Shown: positions 1-7,422 of the stretch, in pieces | How the letters are laid out: every line of letters begins with the position of its first letter | How positions within the stretch are numbered: position 1 is the stretch's first letter | Assembly (NCBI GenBank): GCA_028704215.1 | Contig: JAQVLJ010000009.1 | Location: 1 to 18,436, forward strand | Origin: Clostridia bacterium | GTDB taxonomy: Bacteria; Bacillota; Clostridia; Christensenellales; UBA1242 | DNA: 18,436 nucleotides | Direction of reading: 5' to 3' | Position numbers and translations under genes: made by a program | The notes under the pieces: model-generated | Told to the model about the DNA's origin: nothing | The model's database searches: none | The model's input: only the letters and a program-made list of their open reading frames with translations

Positions 1-615
1 ATAAACGGTGTAAATAGTATTATAAATATTGCGAAAGAATCTAAGTCTAAAAAGATTTACGCAACTATTGGTATTCAAACAAATAACTCGATTTCAAAAT
101 CACAAAAGGCCAGCGCAGCCATAAATGCTGTTGGAGCAAACAGTGGTGTGAGTTGTGCAGATGTGGTATTTATAACAAATACAAACGTGGCAGGAAAAGT
201 AGGAAACAATTGCTATTGTGTATCTGGTGAAGCCACTTACAAAACAACTCCAAATGGTAAACTTCCAAAACTTAGTCCAAAAAATGGAAACGTATTCTTT
301 TTACACATAGATGATTGGAAAAATGTATCAGTGATACAAGGAATAGGTCAACCAAAACCGAATTTTTTAGAAATAGAAACATACAACGAAATGAAAAAGA
401 ATGAACTGATTAAAGAGAGAATTGTTGAAATTGCTAGACGAAAATTAGAGACAATTTGTCCAAGTGGATTTGATAATGACCGTGTTAAATCAAAATATTT
501 TTCAAATTTGGGTAAATTGAGCAAATCTAAAAATAAAACAACTGAAGAAAACAGATATACAGACGAAAAAATACAAACTACCATCGAATCTGACAATATT
601 GTAAATGAAGCATAG
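1..615 (+). CDS. Unrecognised protein, 5' end cut by the window edge
   Basis: Reading frame 1 is open from the first base to the TAG at 613-615, giving at least 204 residues, so the gene begins upstream of the window. A GTG at 148 is in frame, but there is no ribosome binding site before it and the frame stays open upstream, so it is not the start. The visible part has a beta-rich stretch (about residues 18-70, including ADVVFITNT and a cysteine-containing VGNNCYCVSGE) and a middle segment ending near FFLHIDDW. Then comes a lysine/glutamate-rich, probably helical and disordered tail from about residue 130. No signal peptide or membrane segment is seen in this fragment. I do not recognise the family. 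The zinc-ribbon gene follows 10 bases after the stop, and its ribosome binding site overlaps that stop, so the two are probably co-transcribed. Confidence 0.75.
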   Translation: MNGVNSIINIAKESKSKKIYATIGIQTNNSISKSQKASAAINAVGANSGVSCADVVFITNTNVAGKVGNNCYCVSGEATYKTTPNGKLPKLSPKNGNVFFLHIDDWKNVSVIQGIGQPKPNFLEIETYNEMKKNELIKERIVEIARRKLETICPSGFDNDRVKSKYFSNLGKLSKSKNKTTEENRYTDEKIQTTIESDNIVNEA

Positions 616-625
616 GAGTTTTGAA

Positions 626-835
626 ATGGAATTAACTTGTTCTAAATGTAACGCTGAACTTAATGAAAAAATGAATTACTGCCCTAATTGCGGTGAACCT
701 CTATCACTTTTAGCAAAAAAAAGAGAAACACTAAAACACGACAATGCAGGACTTGAAATGTTAGCAAAATTGACCTTGTATACAAAAAACCCAGAGTTAT
801 TGAAAATTATTAAAGATTTTGTAGACAAAAATTAG
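626..835 (+). CDS. Small zinc-ribbon protein
   Basis: A 69-residue protein. The N-terminus holds two CxxC knuckles, CSKC (residues 5-8) and CPNC (about 19-22), spaced as in a classical zinc ribbon. A charged linker and a short amphipathic helix follow (ending LLKIIKDFVDKN). I chose the ATG at 626 because AGGAG lies at 614-618 with a 7-base spacer. The in-frame ATG at 605 has no ribosome binding site and lies inside the upstream gene. Such zinc ribbons usually mediate protein or nucleic-acid contacts, and no enzymatic residues are visible. It probably acts with the product of the preceding gene, with which it seems to form an operon. It is followed directly by a strong terminator. Confidence 0.8.
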   Translation: MELTCSKCNAELNEKMNYCPNCGEPLSLLAKKRETLKHDNAGLEMLAKLTLYTKNPELLKIIKDFVDKN

Positions 836-837
836 AA

Positions 838-870
838 AAAAAAACAGCCGAAGTAAACGGCTGTTTTTAT
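838..870. terminator. Bidirectional intrinsic terminator
   Basis: Stem CAGCCG (845-850) pairs with CGGCTG (858-863) around a 7-base loop. It is flanked by an A-run on the left and a T-run on the right, so it works for both convergent genes, the zinc-ribbon gene (+) and the gene at 881-1252 (-). Confidence 0.9.
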
Positions 871-880
871 TTAATTACAA

Positions 881-1252
881 TTAATTTTCTAAAATGCTGA
901 TAATTTTGTTTTCGTTGTAACTTTCAGCGATACCTTGCAAACTTTTATTAAATGTTTCACATGCGGAGATTACTCTTTCATCAAGCGGACGTAATGAAAT
1001 GTGTATATCATCGTTATCAACAGAAACCATCACTTTTTCATTCAACAGTTTGTTAAAAGCCTCTTCCTTTATAAACAATTTTCCATTCAAAGTTTTTGCT
1101 ACTTTACTATCAAGATTTTCCAAAATTGATACAAACAATTCGATTGTATTTTGTTCATTTTCACTCATCGAATCAATTTCTTTTCCAAAAGTATAAGCCC
1201 TTAAAAATTTTTTAAAATCATCGTTTGTGTATTCATTTTTTTCTATAAACAT
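881..1252 (-). CDS. Unknown 123-residue protein
   Basis: A soluble, acidic, largely helical 123-residue protein that I do not recognise. It has no signal peptide, membrane segment or cysteine cluster. The segment VMVSVDNDDIHISLRPLDERVISACETF (about residues 74-101) looks like a beta hairpin leading into a helix. The start is supported by AAAGGAG six bases upstream of the ATG and by a good sigma-A promoter at 1283-1310. It is a single-gene unit ending at the shared terminator at 838-870. The promoter arrangement makes it divergent from mnmG. Confidence 0.75.
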   Translation of the reverse strand: MFIEKNEYTNDDFKKFLRAYTFGKEIDSMSENEQNTIELFVSILENLDSKVAKTLNGKLFIKEEAFNKLLNEKVMVSVDNDDIHISLRPLDERVISACETFNKSLQGIAESYNENKIISILEN

Positions 1253-1282
1253 ATTGTCTCCTTTAAAATTTTACTGACCTAC

Positions 1283-1310
1283 ATAATATCATAATTTACG
1301 TATTTGTCAA
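1283..1310 (-). promoter_or_regulatory. Sigma-A promoter for the gene at 881-1252
   Basis: On the minus strand, TTGACA (1305-1310) and TATTAT (1283-1288) are separated by 16 bases. The expected transcript start is about 20 bases before the AGGAG ribosome binding site. Confidence 0.75.
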
Positions 1311-1338
1311 TTACCTTTTTGAAAATTTTTTTAAATTA

Positions 1339-1367
1339 TTGTTTTTTGATTTTTACTATGCTATTAT
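1339..1367 (+). promoter_or_regulatory. Promoter of mnmG, predicted to give a leaderless mRNA
   Basis: TTGTTT (1339-1344) and TATTAT (1362-1367) are separated by 17 bases. The -10 ends only 7 bases before the ATG at 1375, so the predicted transcript start falls on or next to the start codon. The in-frame TTG at 1339, a possible longer mnmG start, is better read as the -35 element. Confidence 0.6.
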
Positions 1368-1374
1368 TAACCGT

Positions 1375-3228
1375 ATGTATAATTATGACGCAATTGTAGT
1401 TGGGGCAGGACACGCAGGTTGTGAAGCGGGACTAGCTTTGGCAAGACTTGGAAAAAAGACTTTGATGACCACTTTAAATTTGGATGGTATAGCTTTTTTG
1501 GCATGCAATCCAAGTATTGGTGGAACGGCAAAGGGTCAATTGGCAAGCGAGATAGATGCTCTCGGTGGACAAATGGGTGTGAATGCAGACAAATCTTTGT
1601 TACAATTACGTGTTTTAAACAAAGGCAAAGGTCCAGCAGTACAAAGTCTTAGAGCGCAAGTGGACAAAATTCGTTACCACGAAAATATGAAATTTACCTT
1701 GGAAAAACAAGAAAACCTGGATATTTTACAGGCAGAAGTAACAGATATTTTGGTAGAAAATGAAAAAGTTTTTGGAATAAAAACAGCCATGGGTGAAACA
1801 TTTTTTTGTAAGACTGTAATAGTTGCAACGGGCGTATATCTTAATGCTCGTATTATTGTGGGAGAATACAGCAAATTTGTTGGGCCAAATGGGTTTGAGC
1901 CTGCAAACAAATTGACCGATAGTTTGGCAAACTTGGGTTTTGTGATTCGTAGATTCAAAACTGGTACCCCTGCGCGTATCGATGGACAAACCATTGATTA
2001 TTCTGCTTTTGAAGTTCAACCCGGTGATGATATAAAAGGACATTTTTCTAACCTTACCAGTGGAGTGATAGAAAACACACACAAATGTTTTTTAGGTTAC
2101 ACTAATGAAAATACACATAACATTATCCGTAAGAATATAGATAGAGCGCCTTTGTATAGTGGAAAAATTCACGGCATTGGACCTCGATATTGTCCTTCAA
2201 TTGAAGATAAAATTATGCGTTTTGCTGACAAAGAAAGACACCAATTATTTTTGGAGCCAGAAAGTGCCTCAACAAATGAAATTTATGTTCAAGGGATTAG
2301 TTCTTCTCTTCCAGTGGACGTGCAAAGAGAATTTTATGCAAGTATAAAGGGACTTGAAAATGCAAAAATAATGAGATTTGCGTATGCTATTGAATATGAT
2401 TGTATTGATAGTACAGAATTGGATGCGACACTTCAAAGCAAAAGAATAAAAGGACTATATTTTGCAGGTCAGATTAATGGCACAAGCGGATATGAAGAGG
2501 CGGGAGCGCAAGGCATTATGACTGGCATAAACGCTAGTTTGGCTATGGAAAAGAAAGAGCCTTTGGTTTTGAAAAGAAATCAAGCATATATAGGTGTTTT
2601 GATTGATGATTTGGTAACAAAAGGTACAAATGAGCCTTATAGAATGATGACAGCACGTGCCGAACACAGACTTATCCTAAGACAAGACAATTGTGATGTA
2701 AGACTAACGCAAATTGGGCGAGATATCGGACTGGTTGATGATATCAGATTTAAAATTTTTGAAGAAAAAATGAAACAAATTGAATTGGTAGAGCAACAAC
2801 TTGAAAAATCAGTTTCGCCAAAGAAAGTTAACGAATTTTTGGCGGTACATAAAGAAACAGAAGTAAAATCTGGTGTTACACTAAAAAATCTTATAAAAAG
2901 AAACAATTTGACAGCTTTTGATTTGAGAGAACTCGGATTTTTTGTTGATATTCCAAACGAAGTGTTAGATTACATCAACACGGAAGTGAAGTATTCTGGG
3001 TATATCAATAGAGAAAAAGAGGTTATTTCTAAACAAAAAAAAGCAGAGGAATATATAATACCTACCGAAATCGACTACTTGGGAATGAAAGGACTCCGAA
3101 TTGAAGCTAGACAAAAGCTTAATCAGATTAGGCCAATTACGATTGGACAAGCAAGCAGAATATCTGGGGTTTCGCCTGCCGATATCAATGTTTTGATGGT
3201 ATATTTGAAATTGAAGGAGCACAAATAA
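1375..3228 (+). CDS. mnmG: tRNA uridine-34 5-carboxymethylaminomethyl modification enzyme MnmG (GidA)
   Basis: The FAD-binding subunit that works with the GTPase MnmE to put the carboxymethylaminomethyl group on wobble U34 of certain tRNAs, in the cytoplasm. Visible marks are the N-terminal dinucleotide-binding motif GAGHAGCE (residues 10-17), CNPSIGGTAKGQL (from residue 44), the family signature GPRYCPSIEDK with the catalytic-type Cys273, and AGQINGTSGYEEAGAQG with the second FAD contact. The helical C-terminal domain is complete. Length is 617 residues, close to the usual 620-630. I chose the ATG at 1375 because MYNYDAIVVG matches the normal family N-terminus; the TTG at 1339 would add 12 atypical residues. 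No ribosome binding site precedes this ATG. The stop overlaps the rsmG start (TAATG), so the two are co-translated. mnmE, often just upstream, is not here. Confidence 0.96.
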   Translation: MYNYDAIVVGAGHAGCEAGLALARLGKKTLMTTLNLDGIAFLACNPSIGGTAKGQLASEIDALGGQMGVNADKSLLQLRVLNKGKGPAVQSLRAQVDKIRYHENMKFTLEKQENLDILQAEVTDILVENEKVFGIKTAMGETFFCKTVIVATGVYLNARIIVGEYSKFVGPNGFEPANKLTDSLANLGFVIRRFKTGTPARIDGQTIDYSAFEVQPGDDIKGHFSNLTSGVIENTHKCFLGYTNENTHNIIRKNIDRAPLYSGKIHGIGPRYCPSIEDKIMRFADKERHQLFLEPESASTNEIYVQGISSSLPVDVQREFYASIKGLENAKIMRFAYAIEYDCIDSTELDATLQSKRIKGLYFAGQINGTSGYEEAGAQGIMTGINASLAMEKKEPLVLKRNQAYIGVLIDDLVTKGTNEPYRMMTARAEHRLILRQDNCDVRLTQIGRDIGLVDDIRFKIFEEKMKQIELVEQQLEKSVSPKKVNEFLAVHKETEVKSGVTLKNLIKRNNLTAFDLRELGFFVDIPNEVLDYINTEVKYSGYINREKEVISKQKKAEEYIIPTEIDYLGMKGLRIEARQKLNQIRPITIGQASRISGVSPADINVLMVYLKLKEHK

Positions 3229-3923
3229 TGTTCAAAGATTTTCAAATAGATCTAAAACAATATGGATTACAATTAGATGATTATCAAAACAAACAGTTTG
3301 AAAGATATTACGAAATTTTGATTGAAGGTAATGAAAAAACAAATCTTACGGGTATCGTTGAAAAAATAGATGTTTATACAAAGCATTTTTTAGACAGTAT
3401 AGTAATATGTAAATATTTAAACAAAAACAGTAGCCTTATTGACATAGGAACTGGCGCTGGATTTCCTGCTGTTCCGATAAAAATAGTGCGGCCAGACATT
3501 GAAATTTGTATGGTGGACAGCGTACTAAAAAAGATAGATTTTTTGCAGACATTGAATCAATCTTTGCAAATAAAAAGCGAATTGATTCATGCACGCGCGG
3601 AAGATTTGGCAAAAACAAGAAGAGAAAAATATGATTATTGTGTGTCAAGAGCAGTAGCAAATATGTCAACTCTGTGTGAGTATTGTTTGCCTTTTGTAAA
3701 AATTGGCGGCTATTTTATTGCTTACAAAAGTGAAAACATTGAGGAAGAATTGCAAAAATCACTTAGCGCCATCAAAATTTTGGGTGGAAAAATAGAAAAA
3801 GTCGAAGAAATGGTATTACCAAACGACGCCGGAAAACGAAAATTAATTTTCATAAAAAAGGTTAGCGCTACCCCAAAAATATTTCCAAGGGGTAAAAACA
3901 AACCACGCATTGAGCCATTATAA
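3228..3923 (+). CDS. rsmG: 16S rRNA (guanine-527-N7)-methyltransferase RsmG (GidB)
   Basis: An S-adenosylmethionine-dependent methyltransferase for G527 of 16S rRNA. Of 231 residues, the N-terminal helical part holds NLTGI (about 39-43) and KHFLDSI (52-58). Motif I is DIGTGAGFP (72-80) and the acidic cofactor-binding loop is MVDSVLKK (95-102). HARAED (121-126), SRAVA (140-144) and the GGYFIAYK strand (160-167) complete the family pattern. The C-terminus is basic and proline-containing, as is usual. The ATG overlaps the mnmG stop by one base, with AAGGAG upstream inside mnmG, so it is expressed from the mnmG transcript. The order mnmG-rsmG-parA-parB is the conserved origin-proximal arrangement. 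Confidence 0.95.
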   Translation: MFKDFQIDLKQYGLQLDDYQNKQFERYYEILIEGNEKTNLTGIVEKIDVYTKHFLDSIVICKYLNKNSSLIDIGTGAGFPAVPIKIVRPDIEICMVDSVLKKIDFLQTLNQSLQIKSELIHARAEDLAKTRREKYDYCVSRAVANMSTLCEYCLPFVKIGGYFIAYKSENIEEELQKSLSAIKILGGKIEKVEEMVLPNDAGKRKLIFIKKVSATPKIFPRGKNKPRIEPL

Positions 3924-3942
3924 AAAAGTACGCTAAAATTAC

Positions 3943-3971
3943 TACACAAAGTGTTTTTTTTGTGTTATAAT
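3943..3971 (+). promoter_or_regulatory. Promoter of parAB
   Basis: TACACA (3943-3948) and TATAAT (3966-3971) are 17 bases apart, with an extended -10 (TGTTATAAT, 3963-3971). It lies between rsmG and parA and makes the GTG at 3951 an impossible start for parA. Confidence 0.7.
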
Positions 3972-3992
3972 AAAATTCAACAAGGGGAAATT

Positions 3993-4763
3993 ATGGGAAA
4001 AGTCATCTCGTGTACAAACCAAAAAGGTGGCGTGGGCAAAACCACCACCTGTGTTAATGTAGCTACATATGTTGCCCTAAAAGGCTATAAAGTTTTGCTT
4101 GTGGATATGGATCCACAAGGTAATGCTTCTGGTTCAATCGGTATGGATGACTTGAAGGACAAAAAAACTATATATGAAACATTGCTGGGTGATTGTCCAA
4201 TTACAGAAGCAATTTATCCTACTGAAATAAAAAATTTAGATATACTTCCATCTACAATTGATTTTGCAGGAGCGGAAGTAGACCTGGTTTATATGGAAAA
4301 TAGAGAAAAAATATTTAAAGAAGCGTTATCTTCTATCAAAGATAGATACGACTACATATTTATTGATTGTCCTCCATCTTTGGGATTAATTACAGTGAAT
4401 GCTTTGACAGCCACTGATACAATTATTATTCCTATTCAATGCGAGTATTTTGCTTTGGTTGGATTGGGTCAATTGATGAATACCGTTCGTTTGATTAAAA
4501 AACATCTTAATCCCAAAGTAGAAATTGAAGGCGTGTTGTTGACCATGAAAGACGCACGTAGTAATTTGGTAAATGATGTGGCAAACGAAATTAAAAAGTT
4601 TTTTGGACCAAAAGTGTATGATACTTTCATACCAAGAAATATTCGCTTAGCTGAAGCACCAAGCCATGGAAAGCCAATTGCGACTTATGATGCAAAAAGT
4701 AAAGGGGCAATTGCCTATAAAACACTAACAGACGAATTTTTGGAAAAACAAAACAAGGAGTAA
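3993..4763 (+). CDS. parA: Chromosome-partitioning ATPase ParA (Soj family)
   Basis: A Walker-type ATPase that forms ATP-dependent, DNA-bound dimers and drives or regulates origin segregation with ParB. The deviant Walker A motif KGGVGKTT is at residues 11-18, the switch aspartates LLVDMDPQGN at 35-44, and the Walker B region FIDCPPSLG at 123-131. The C-terminal RNIRLAEAPSHGKPI block is typical of chromosomal Soj. Length is 256 residues, normal for the short chromosomal type without an N-terminal DNA-binding domain. I chose the ATG at 3993 because AAGGGGAAA stands just before it and the motif-bearing N-terminus fits the family. Its own promoter lies at 3943-3971. parB follows after 3 bases. 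Confidence 0.95.
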   Translation: MGKVISCTNQKGGVGKTTTCVNVATYVALKGYKVLLVDMDPQGNASGSIGMDDLKDKKTIYETLLGDCPITEAIYPTEIKNLDILPSTIDFAGAEVDLVYMENREKIFKEALSSIKDRYDYIFIDCPPSLGLITVNALTATDTIIIPIQCEYFALVGLGQLMNTVRLIKKHLNPKVEIEGVLLTMKDARSNLVNDVANEIKKFFGPKVYDTFIPRNIRLAEAPSHGKPIATYDAKSKGAIAYKTLTDEFLEKQNKE

Positions 4764-4766
4764 TTT

Positions 4767-5684
4767 ATGAAAAAAGGTTTAGGCAAAGGACTTGAAGCAC
4801 TATTTGCAATTTATGATAACGAAACACAAAATGAAACATATGGAAAAGAAATTGTAACAAAAACATTTTCTGCGCCTACCAATGATATTGATATTAATTT
4901 AAAAGCGCAAGGAAGCTCAACAGAAATTTCTATTGATAAAATATATCCAAATCCAAACCAACCTAGAAAGATTTTTGACAAAGAATCTTTACATGAGTTG
5001 GCAACATCTATCAAAACACATGGACTTATACAACCAATAATTGTTAACAAAACAGATGATGGGTATATGATTATTGCAGGTGAAAGAAGATATAGAGCTT
5101 GCAAAATCGCTGGTTTAAAAACTATTTCCTGTATTATTAAAAGATATACTCCACGTCAGATAGCAGAAATCAGTATTATAGAGAATTTGCAACGTGAAGA
5201 CCTTAATCCTGTAGAAATGGCGAAAGGTATAAAAAAGCTTATGGACGAATATGATATTACGCAAGAGGAAGTTGCCGACAGAATTGGAAAAAGCCGTTCA
5301 GGCATTGCAAATGTTGTTCGTATTCTTAATTTATATCCCGAAGTATTGGAATTGGTTGAAAAAGGTAAAGTGTCTTTTGGCCATGCAAAATGTCTTGTTG
5401 CAGTTACAGATTACATTAACCAAGTGTTATTAGCGAAGAAAGTTGCTCAAAACAAACTAACGGTTCGTGATTTGGAAGTTGAAATACAAAGTATGTACGG
5501 AGATAAAAAACAAAATAAAAAACCTTTGTCTATGTCCGCTGAACTACGTGATTTTGTATCAAGTATGCAAAAGCGCCTAGGTACAAAAGTGTCAATTATA
5601 GGAAATGACAAAAAGGGACGTATTTACATCGACTACTATTCTCAAGACGATTTGGATAGGTTATACCAAATAATATTTAGATAA
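4767..5684 (+). CDS. parB: Chromosome-partitioning protein ParB (Spo0J family)
   Basis: A CTP-dependent DNA clamp that loads at parS sites and stimulates ParA. The N-terminal GLGKGLEALF (residues 4-13) is the ParA-stimulating peptide. The ParB/Srx domain runs from about 53 to 140 and contains NPNQPRKIF, the CTP/phosphate motif GERRYRA (105-111) and ENLQREDLNP (139-148). A helix-turn-helix follows (about 164-190; ITQEEVADRIGKSRSGIAN), and a dimerising C-terminal region ends at residue 305. AAGGAG overlaps the end of parA and serves this ATG, so parA and parB form a tight operon. No full canonical parS site was found in the window by eye. A strong hairpin terminator follows. Confidence 0.95.
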   Translation: MKKGLGKGLEALFAIYDNETQNETYGKEIVTKTFSAPTNDIDINLKAQGSSTEISIDKIYPNPNQPRKIFDKESLHELATSIKTHGLIQPIIVNKTDDGYMIIAGERRYRACKIAGLKTISCIIKRYTPRQIAEISIIENLQREDLNPVEMAKGIKKLMDEYDITQEEVADRIGKSRSGIANVVRILNLYPEVLELVEKGKVSFGHAKCLVAVTDYINQVLLAKKVAQNKLTVRDLEVEIQSMYGDKKQNKKPLSMSAELRDFVSSMQKRLGTKVSIIGNDKKGRIYIDYYSQDDLDRLYQIIFR

Positions 5685-5695
5685 TTAGCGTAATA

Positions 5696-5730
5696 AAAAA
5701 ATGAAGTTCTATGTAGAACTTCATTTTTAT
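5696..5730. terminator. Bidirectional intrinsic terminator after parB
   Basis: A perfect 10-bp stem, ATGAAGTTCT (5701-5710) with AGAACTTCAT (5715-5724), encloses the loop ATGT. It has an A-run on the left and a T-run on the right, so it can stop transcription from parB and from the opposing gene at 5766-6074. The middle of the hairpin is one copy of the palindrome described separately. Confidence 0.9.
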
Positions 5731-5766
5731 TTTCACAATACACATAAACTATGTTCTATATAGAAC
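5706..5766. repeat. Pair of near-identical 14-bp palindromes
   Basis: GTTCTATGTAGAAC at 5706-5719 and GTTCTATATAGAAC at 5753-5766 differ at one base and start 47 bases apart. The first forms the upper part of the parB terminator. The second is a perfect palindrome touching the stop codon of the opposing gene and has no T-run, so it is not itself a terminator. Confidence 0.7.
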
Positions 5767-6074
5767 TAGTGTTTGTTTTCTATTTGATTTATAAACTTTT
5801 CTAATTTTAAATCTAATTTTTTATTAAATTCATCTTCGCCAAGAAGTATTTGTAAAAATTCAATACACATATATACATCTGCAATTTCTTCTATTAAATT
5901 GTCTATTATATCAGTGCGATCTTTGTACTCTCCGTTCAGTTGTCTTTTATACTTACATATAGCCTGAGTGAGTTCTGACATTTCTTCTATTGTTTGATCA
6001 AATTGTGCTATGTAACCCCACTTTTGCAGACCTTTATCATATATTTCTTTTCTTAGTTCATAAGTGTACTTCAT
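5766..6074 (-). CDS. MazG-like all-alpha NTP pyrophosphohydrolase
   Basis: A 102-residue all-helical protein with the paired acidic motifs of the MazG/all-alpha NTP pyrophosphatase superfamily: EExxE at residues 30-34 (EEMSE) and EExxD at 62-66 (EEIAD). These bind magnesium and hydrolyse a nucleoside triphosphate to the monophosphate and pyrophosphate. The superfamily cleans up or restricts nucleotide pools; the substrate here cannot be read from sequence. GGAG sits 7 bases before the ATG, and a promoter is visible at 6093-6121. The gene lies 48 bases downstream of the kinase-like gene on the same strand, so readthrough from that gene is also possible. It converges on parB. Confidence 0.8.
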   Translation of the reverse strand: MKYTYELRKEIYDKGLQKWGYIAQFDQTIEEMSELTQAICKYKRQLNGEYKDRTDIIDNLIEEIADVYMCIEFLQILLGEDEFNKKLDLKLEKFINQIENKH

Positions 6075-6092
6075 ATTAAATCTCCATAGATT

Positions 6093-6121
6093 ATGATAAC
6101 ATAAACTATACTTGTTTGCAA
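6093..6121 (-). promoter_or_regulatory. Promoter for the MazG-like gene
   Basis: On the minus strand, TTGCAA (6116-6121) and TATCAT (6093-6098) are 17 bases apart, directly after the stop codon of the upstream kinase-like gene. Confidence 0.5.
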
Positions 6122-6122
6122 T

Positions 6123-7283
6123 TTAATTAGTAAAGTCTGAAAAATATTTGTCAGTAAAATTGTTCTCTACTTCTGGTTTATTATGTGACATTTTGTCCGA
6201 ACACTTTATTTTATTGACAGTATCTGATACTATTTTTTGCATTAGCATATATTTATTTTCCATATCTTCTAGTAATTTCATTTGATTTTGCGCTCTTTTA
6301 AAATTTTGGCACTCATAATCAATCGCAAAATACTTATTTCCATTCAAATAATCTGTTAAAAATCGCAAACCCAATTCGTAAGCCATTACGAGAGGGCTGA
6401 TGGCAAGGTGGTTGATTTCTGTTTGTGTTAAATCGGTCATACTGCAAATATATCCCTCACAAAAAGCCTTGTACAAATCTATATCAAATTTGATTTTGCT
6501 TAACTCAGTTTCTTCTTCACTTGCTTCGTTGCAACAGTACCTAATGGCATCACCGAAATCGTGTAAAAGTGTCCCCGGCATAACAGTATCTAAATCAAGA
6601 ATGGCGAGCGGTGTCTTACTATCATAATCAAAAATAACGTTGTTTAATTTGGTATCATTGTGGGTGACACGTTTCGGGATTTCGTTTCTTTCTATTAGGT
6701 TTTGTATTAGCGATGAGTATTTTTTTTTGTCAATAAATTTTAAAATAAGCGCTTTGTTTTTCAATATAGCGCTTTTACTTTGTTTGTTAAGCACATTTAT
6801 AAAATCGTTATAGCGCTTACTCGTATTATGAAAATTTGGTATTGTTGTATATAGTTTGCTTTGGTCAAAATCTGATAAGTTTTTTTGAAAATCTCCAAAC
6901 GCAAAACCAAGCTTTTTAATTGTATCATAATTTTTTGATGTCTGATAACATATACTATTATCTATGTATTCGTATACCCTAAAATACTCGCAGTCGATTT
7001 TTGTAAAAGGCTTGTTGTGTTTGTTGTTGATAATATTTAAAACACTTCTAGAAGTATTTTGATTTTTTGTTTTTAGATGTTCAGTAATTATTATTATGTT
7101 ATTCATCAATTTTGGAATATTATTGAATAATTCACTGTTGATTTTTTGTAAAATAAATTTTCCTGAGGCGGTTTCTACTAACCATGTTTTATTAATCCTT
7201 CCGTATCCGTACTTTTGTATAGATGTTATTTCATTTGCAAAGTTGTAACTATGTAATACTTTTGCCATTGTGTTTATGTTCAT
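6123..7283 (-). CDS. APH-fold phosphotransferase, related to N-acetylhexosamine 1-kinase
   Basis: A 386-residue cytoplasmic kinase-like protein of the aminoglycoside phosphotransferase/choline kinase fold. The N-lobe contains GYGRINKTWLV (about 26-36), followed by the FILQKIN strand (43-49), whose lysine is likely the ATP contact. The catalytic loop is THNDTKLNNVIFD (207-219) with Asp210 as the probable base, and the metal site is LDLDTVMPG (229-237) followed by DFGDAIR (242-248). The combination HND-K-NN plus DLDTVMPG...DFGD matches, from memory, the N-acetylhexosamine 1-kinase (NahK) branch, which phosphorylates GlcNAc/GalNAc at C1. No partner genes of that pathway are nearby, so the substrate is uncertain. 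The ribosome binding site is only fair (AAAGGA). It is divergent from rubrerythrin. Confidence 0.75.
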   Translation of the reverse strand: MNINTMAKVLHSYNFANEITSIQKYGYGRINKTWLVETASGKFILQKINSELFNNIPKLMNNIIIITEHLKTKNQNTSRSVLNIINNKHNKPFTKIDCEYFRVYEYIDNSICYQTSKNYDTIKKLGFAFGDFQKNLSDFDQSKLYTTIPNFHNTSKRYNDFINVLNKQSKSAILKNKALILKFIDKKKYSSLIQNLIERNEIPKRVTHNDTKLNNVIFDYDSKTPLAILDLDTVMPGTLLHDFGDAIRYCCNEASEEETELSKIKFDIDLYKAFCEGYICSMTDLTQTEINHLAISPLVMAYELGLRFLTDYLNGNKYFAIDYECQNFKRAQNQMKLLEDMENKYMLMQKIVSDTVNKIKCSDKMSHNKPEVENNFTDKYFSDFTN

Positions 7284-7387
7284 ATTTTTTCCTTTTTAGT
7301 TATTCTTTGCTACATATAATATATGAAATTACCAATTTTTTTTGTTAAAGCAAAAAGATTTGGATAATTTATTTTGTAAAAATTTAT

Positions 7388-7417
7388 TTGGATAAACATG
7401 ATTACATTTGTTATTAT
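7388..7417 (+). promoter_or_regulatory. Probable promoter of the rubrerythrin gene
   Basis: TTGGAT (7388-7393) and TATTAT (7412-7417) are 18 bases apart, with a TGT extended -10 (7409-7411). The -35 lies within the second copy of a 10-bp direct repeat, ATTTGGATAA (7358-7367 and 7386-7395). The predicted leader is about 35 bases. Confidence 0.5.
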
Positions 7418-7422
7418 AAACA

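Noticed and set aside
953..968. Half of a canonical parS site (TGTTTCAC at 953-960), and a second half-site GTGAAACA at 1793-1800
   Set aside because: In each case the other half of the 16-bp palindrome does not match, and both lie inside coding sequence. An 8-mer match in this length of AT-rich DNA is not telling.
1339..1374. Longer mnmG starting at TTG 1339
   Set aside because: There is no ribosome binding site, the added residues are unlike the family N-terminus, and the TTG fits better as the -35 element.
1674..2082. Open frames antisense to mnmG (and similar ones antisense to the ABC, rsmG and glnS genes)
   Set aside because: They overlap well-supported genes, have no ribosome binding sites, and show no protein-like composition; they are shadows of the real frames.
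3869..3894. Hairpin TACCCC/GGGGTA as a terminator of rsmG
   Set aside because: It is inside the rsmG coding region, has a 14-base loop, and no T-run follows.
3944..3961. ACAC-AAA-GTGT followed by a T-run, as a terminator between rsmG and parA
   Set aside because: The stem is only 4 bp and AT/GC-poor, and it overlaps the parA promoter. At most weak termination.
3951..3992. Longer parA starting at GTG 3951
   Set aside because: It lies upstream of the -10 of the parA promoter, while the ATG at 3993 has a good ribosome binding site.
7405..7420. PerR box upstream of rubrerythrin
   Set aside because: Only the ATTATAA half matches the consensus; the other half does not.
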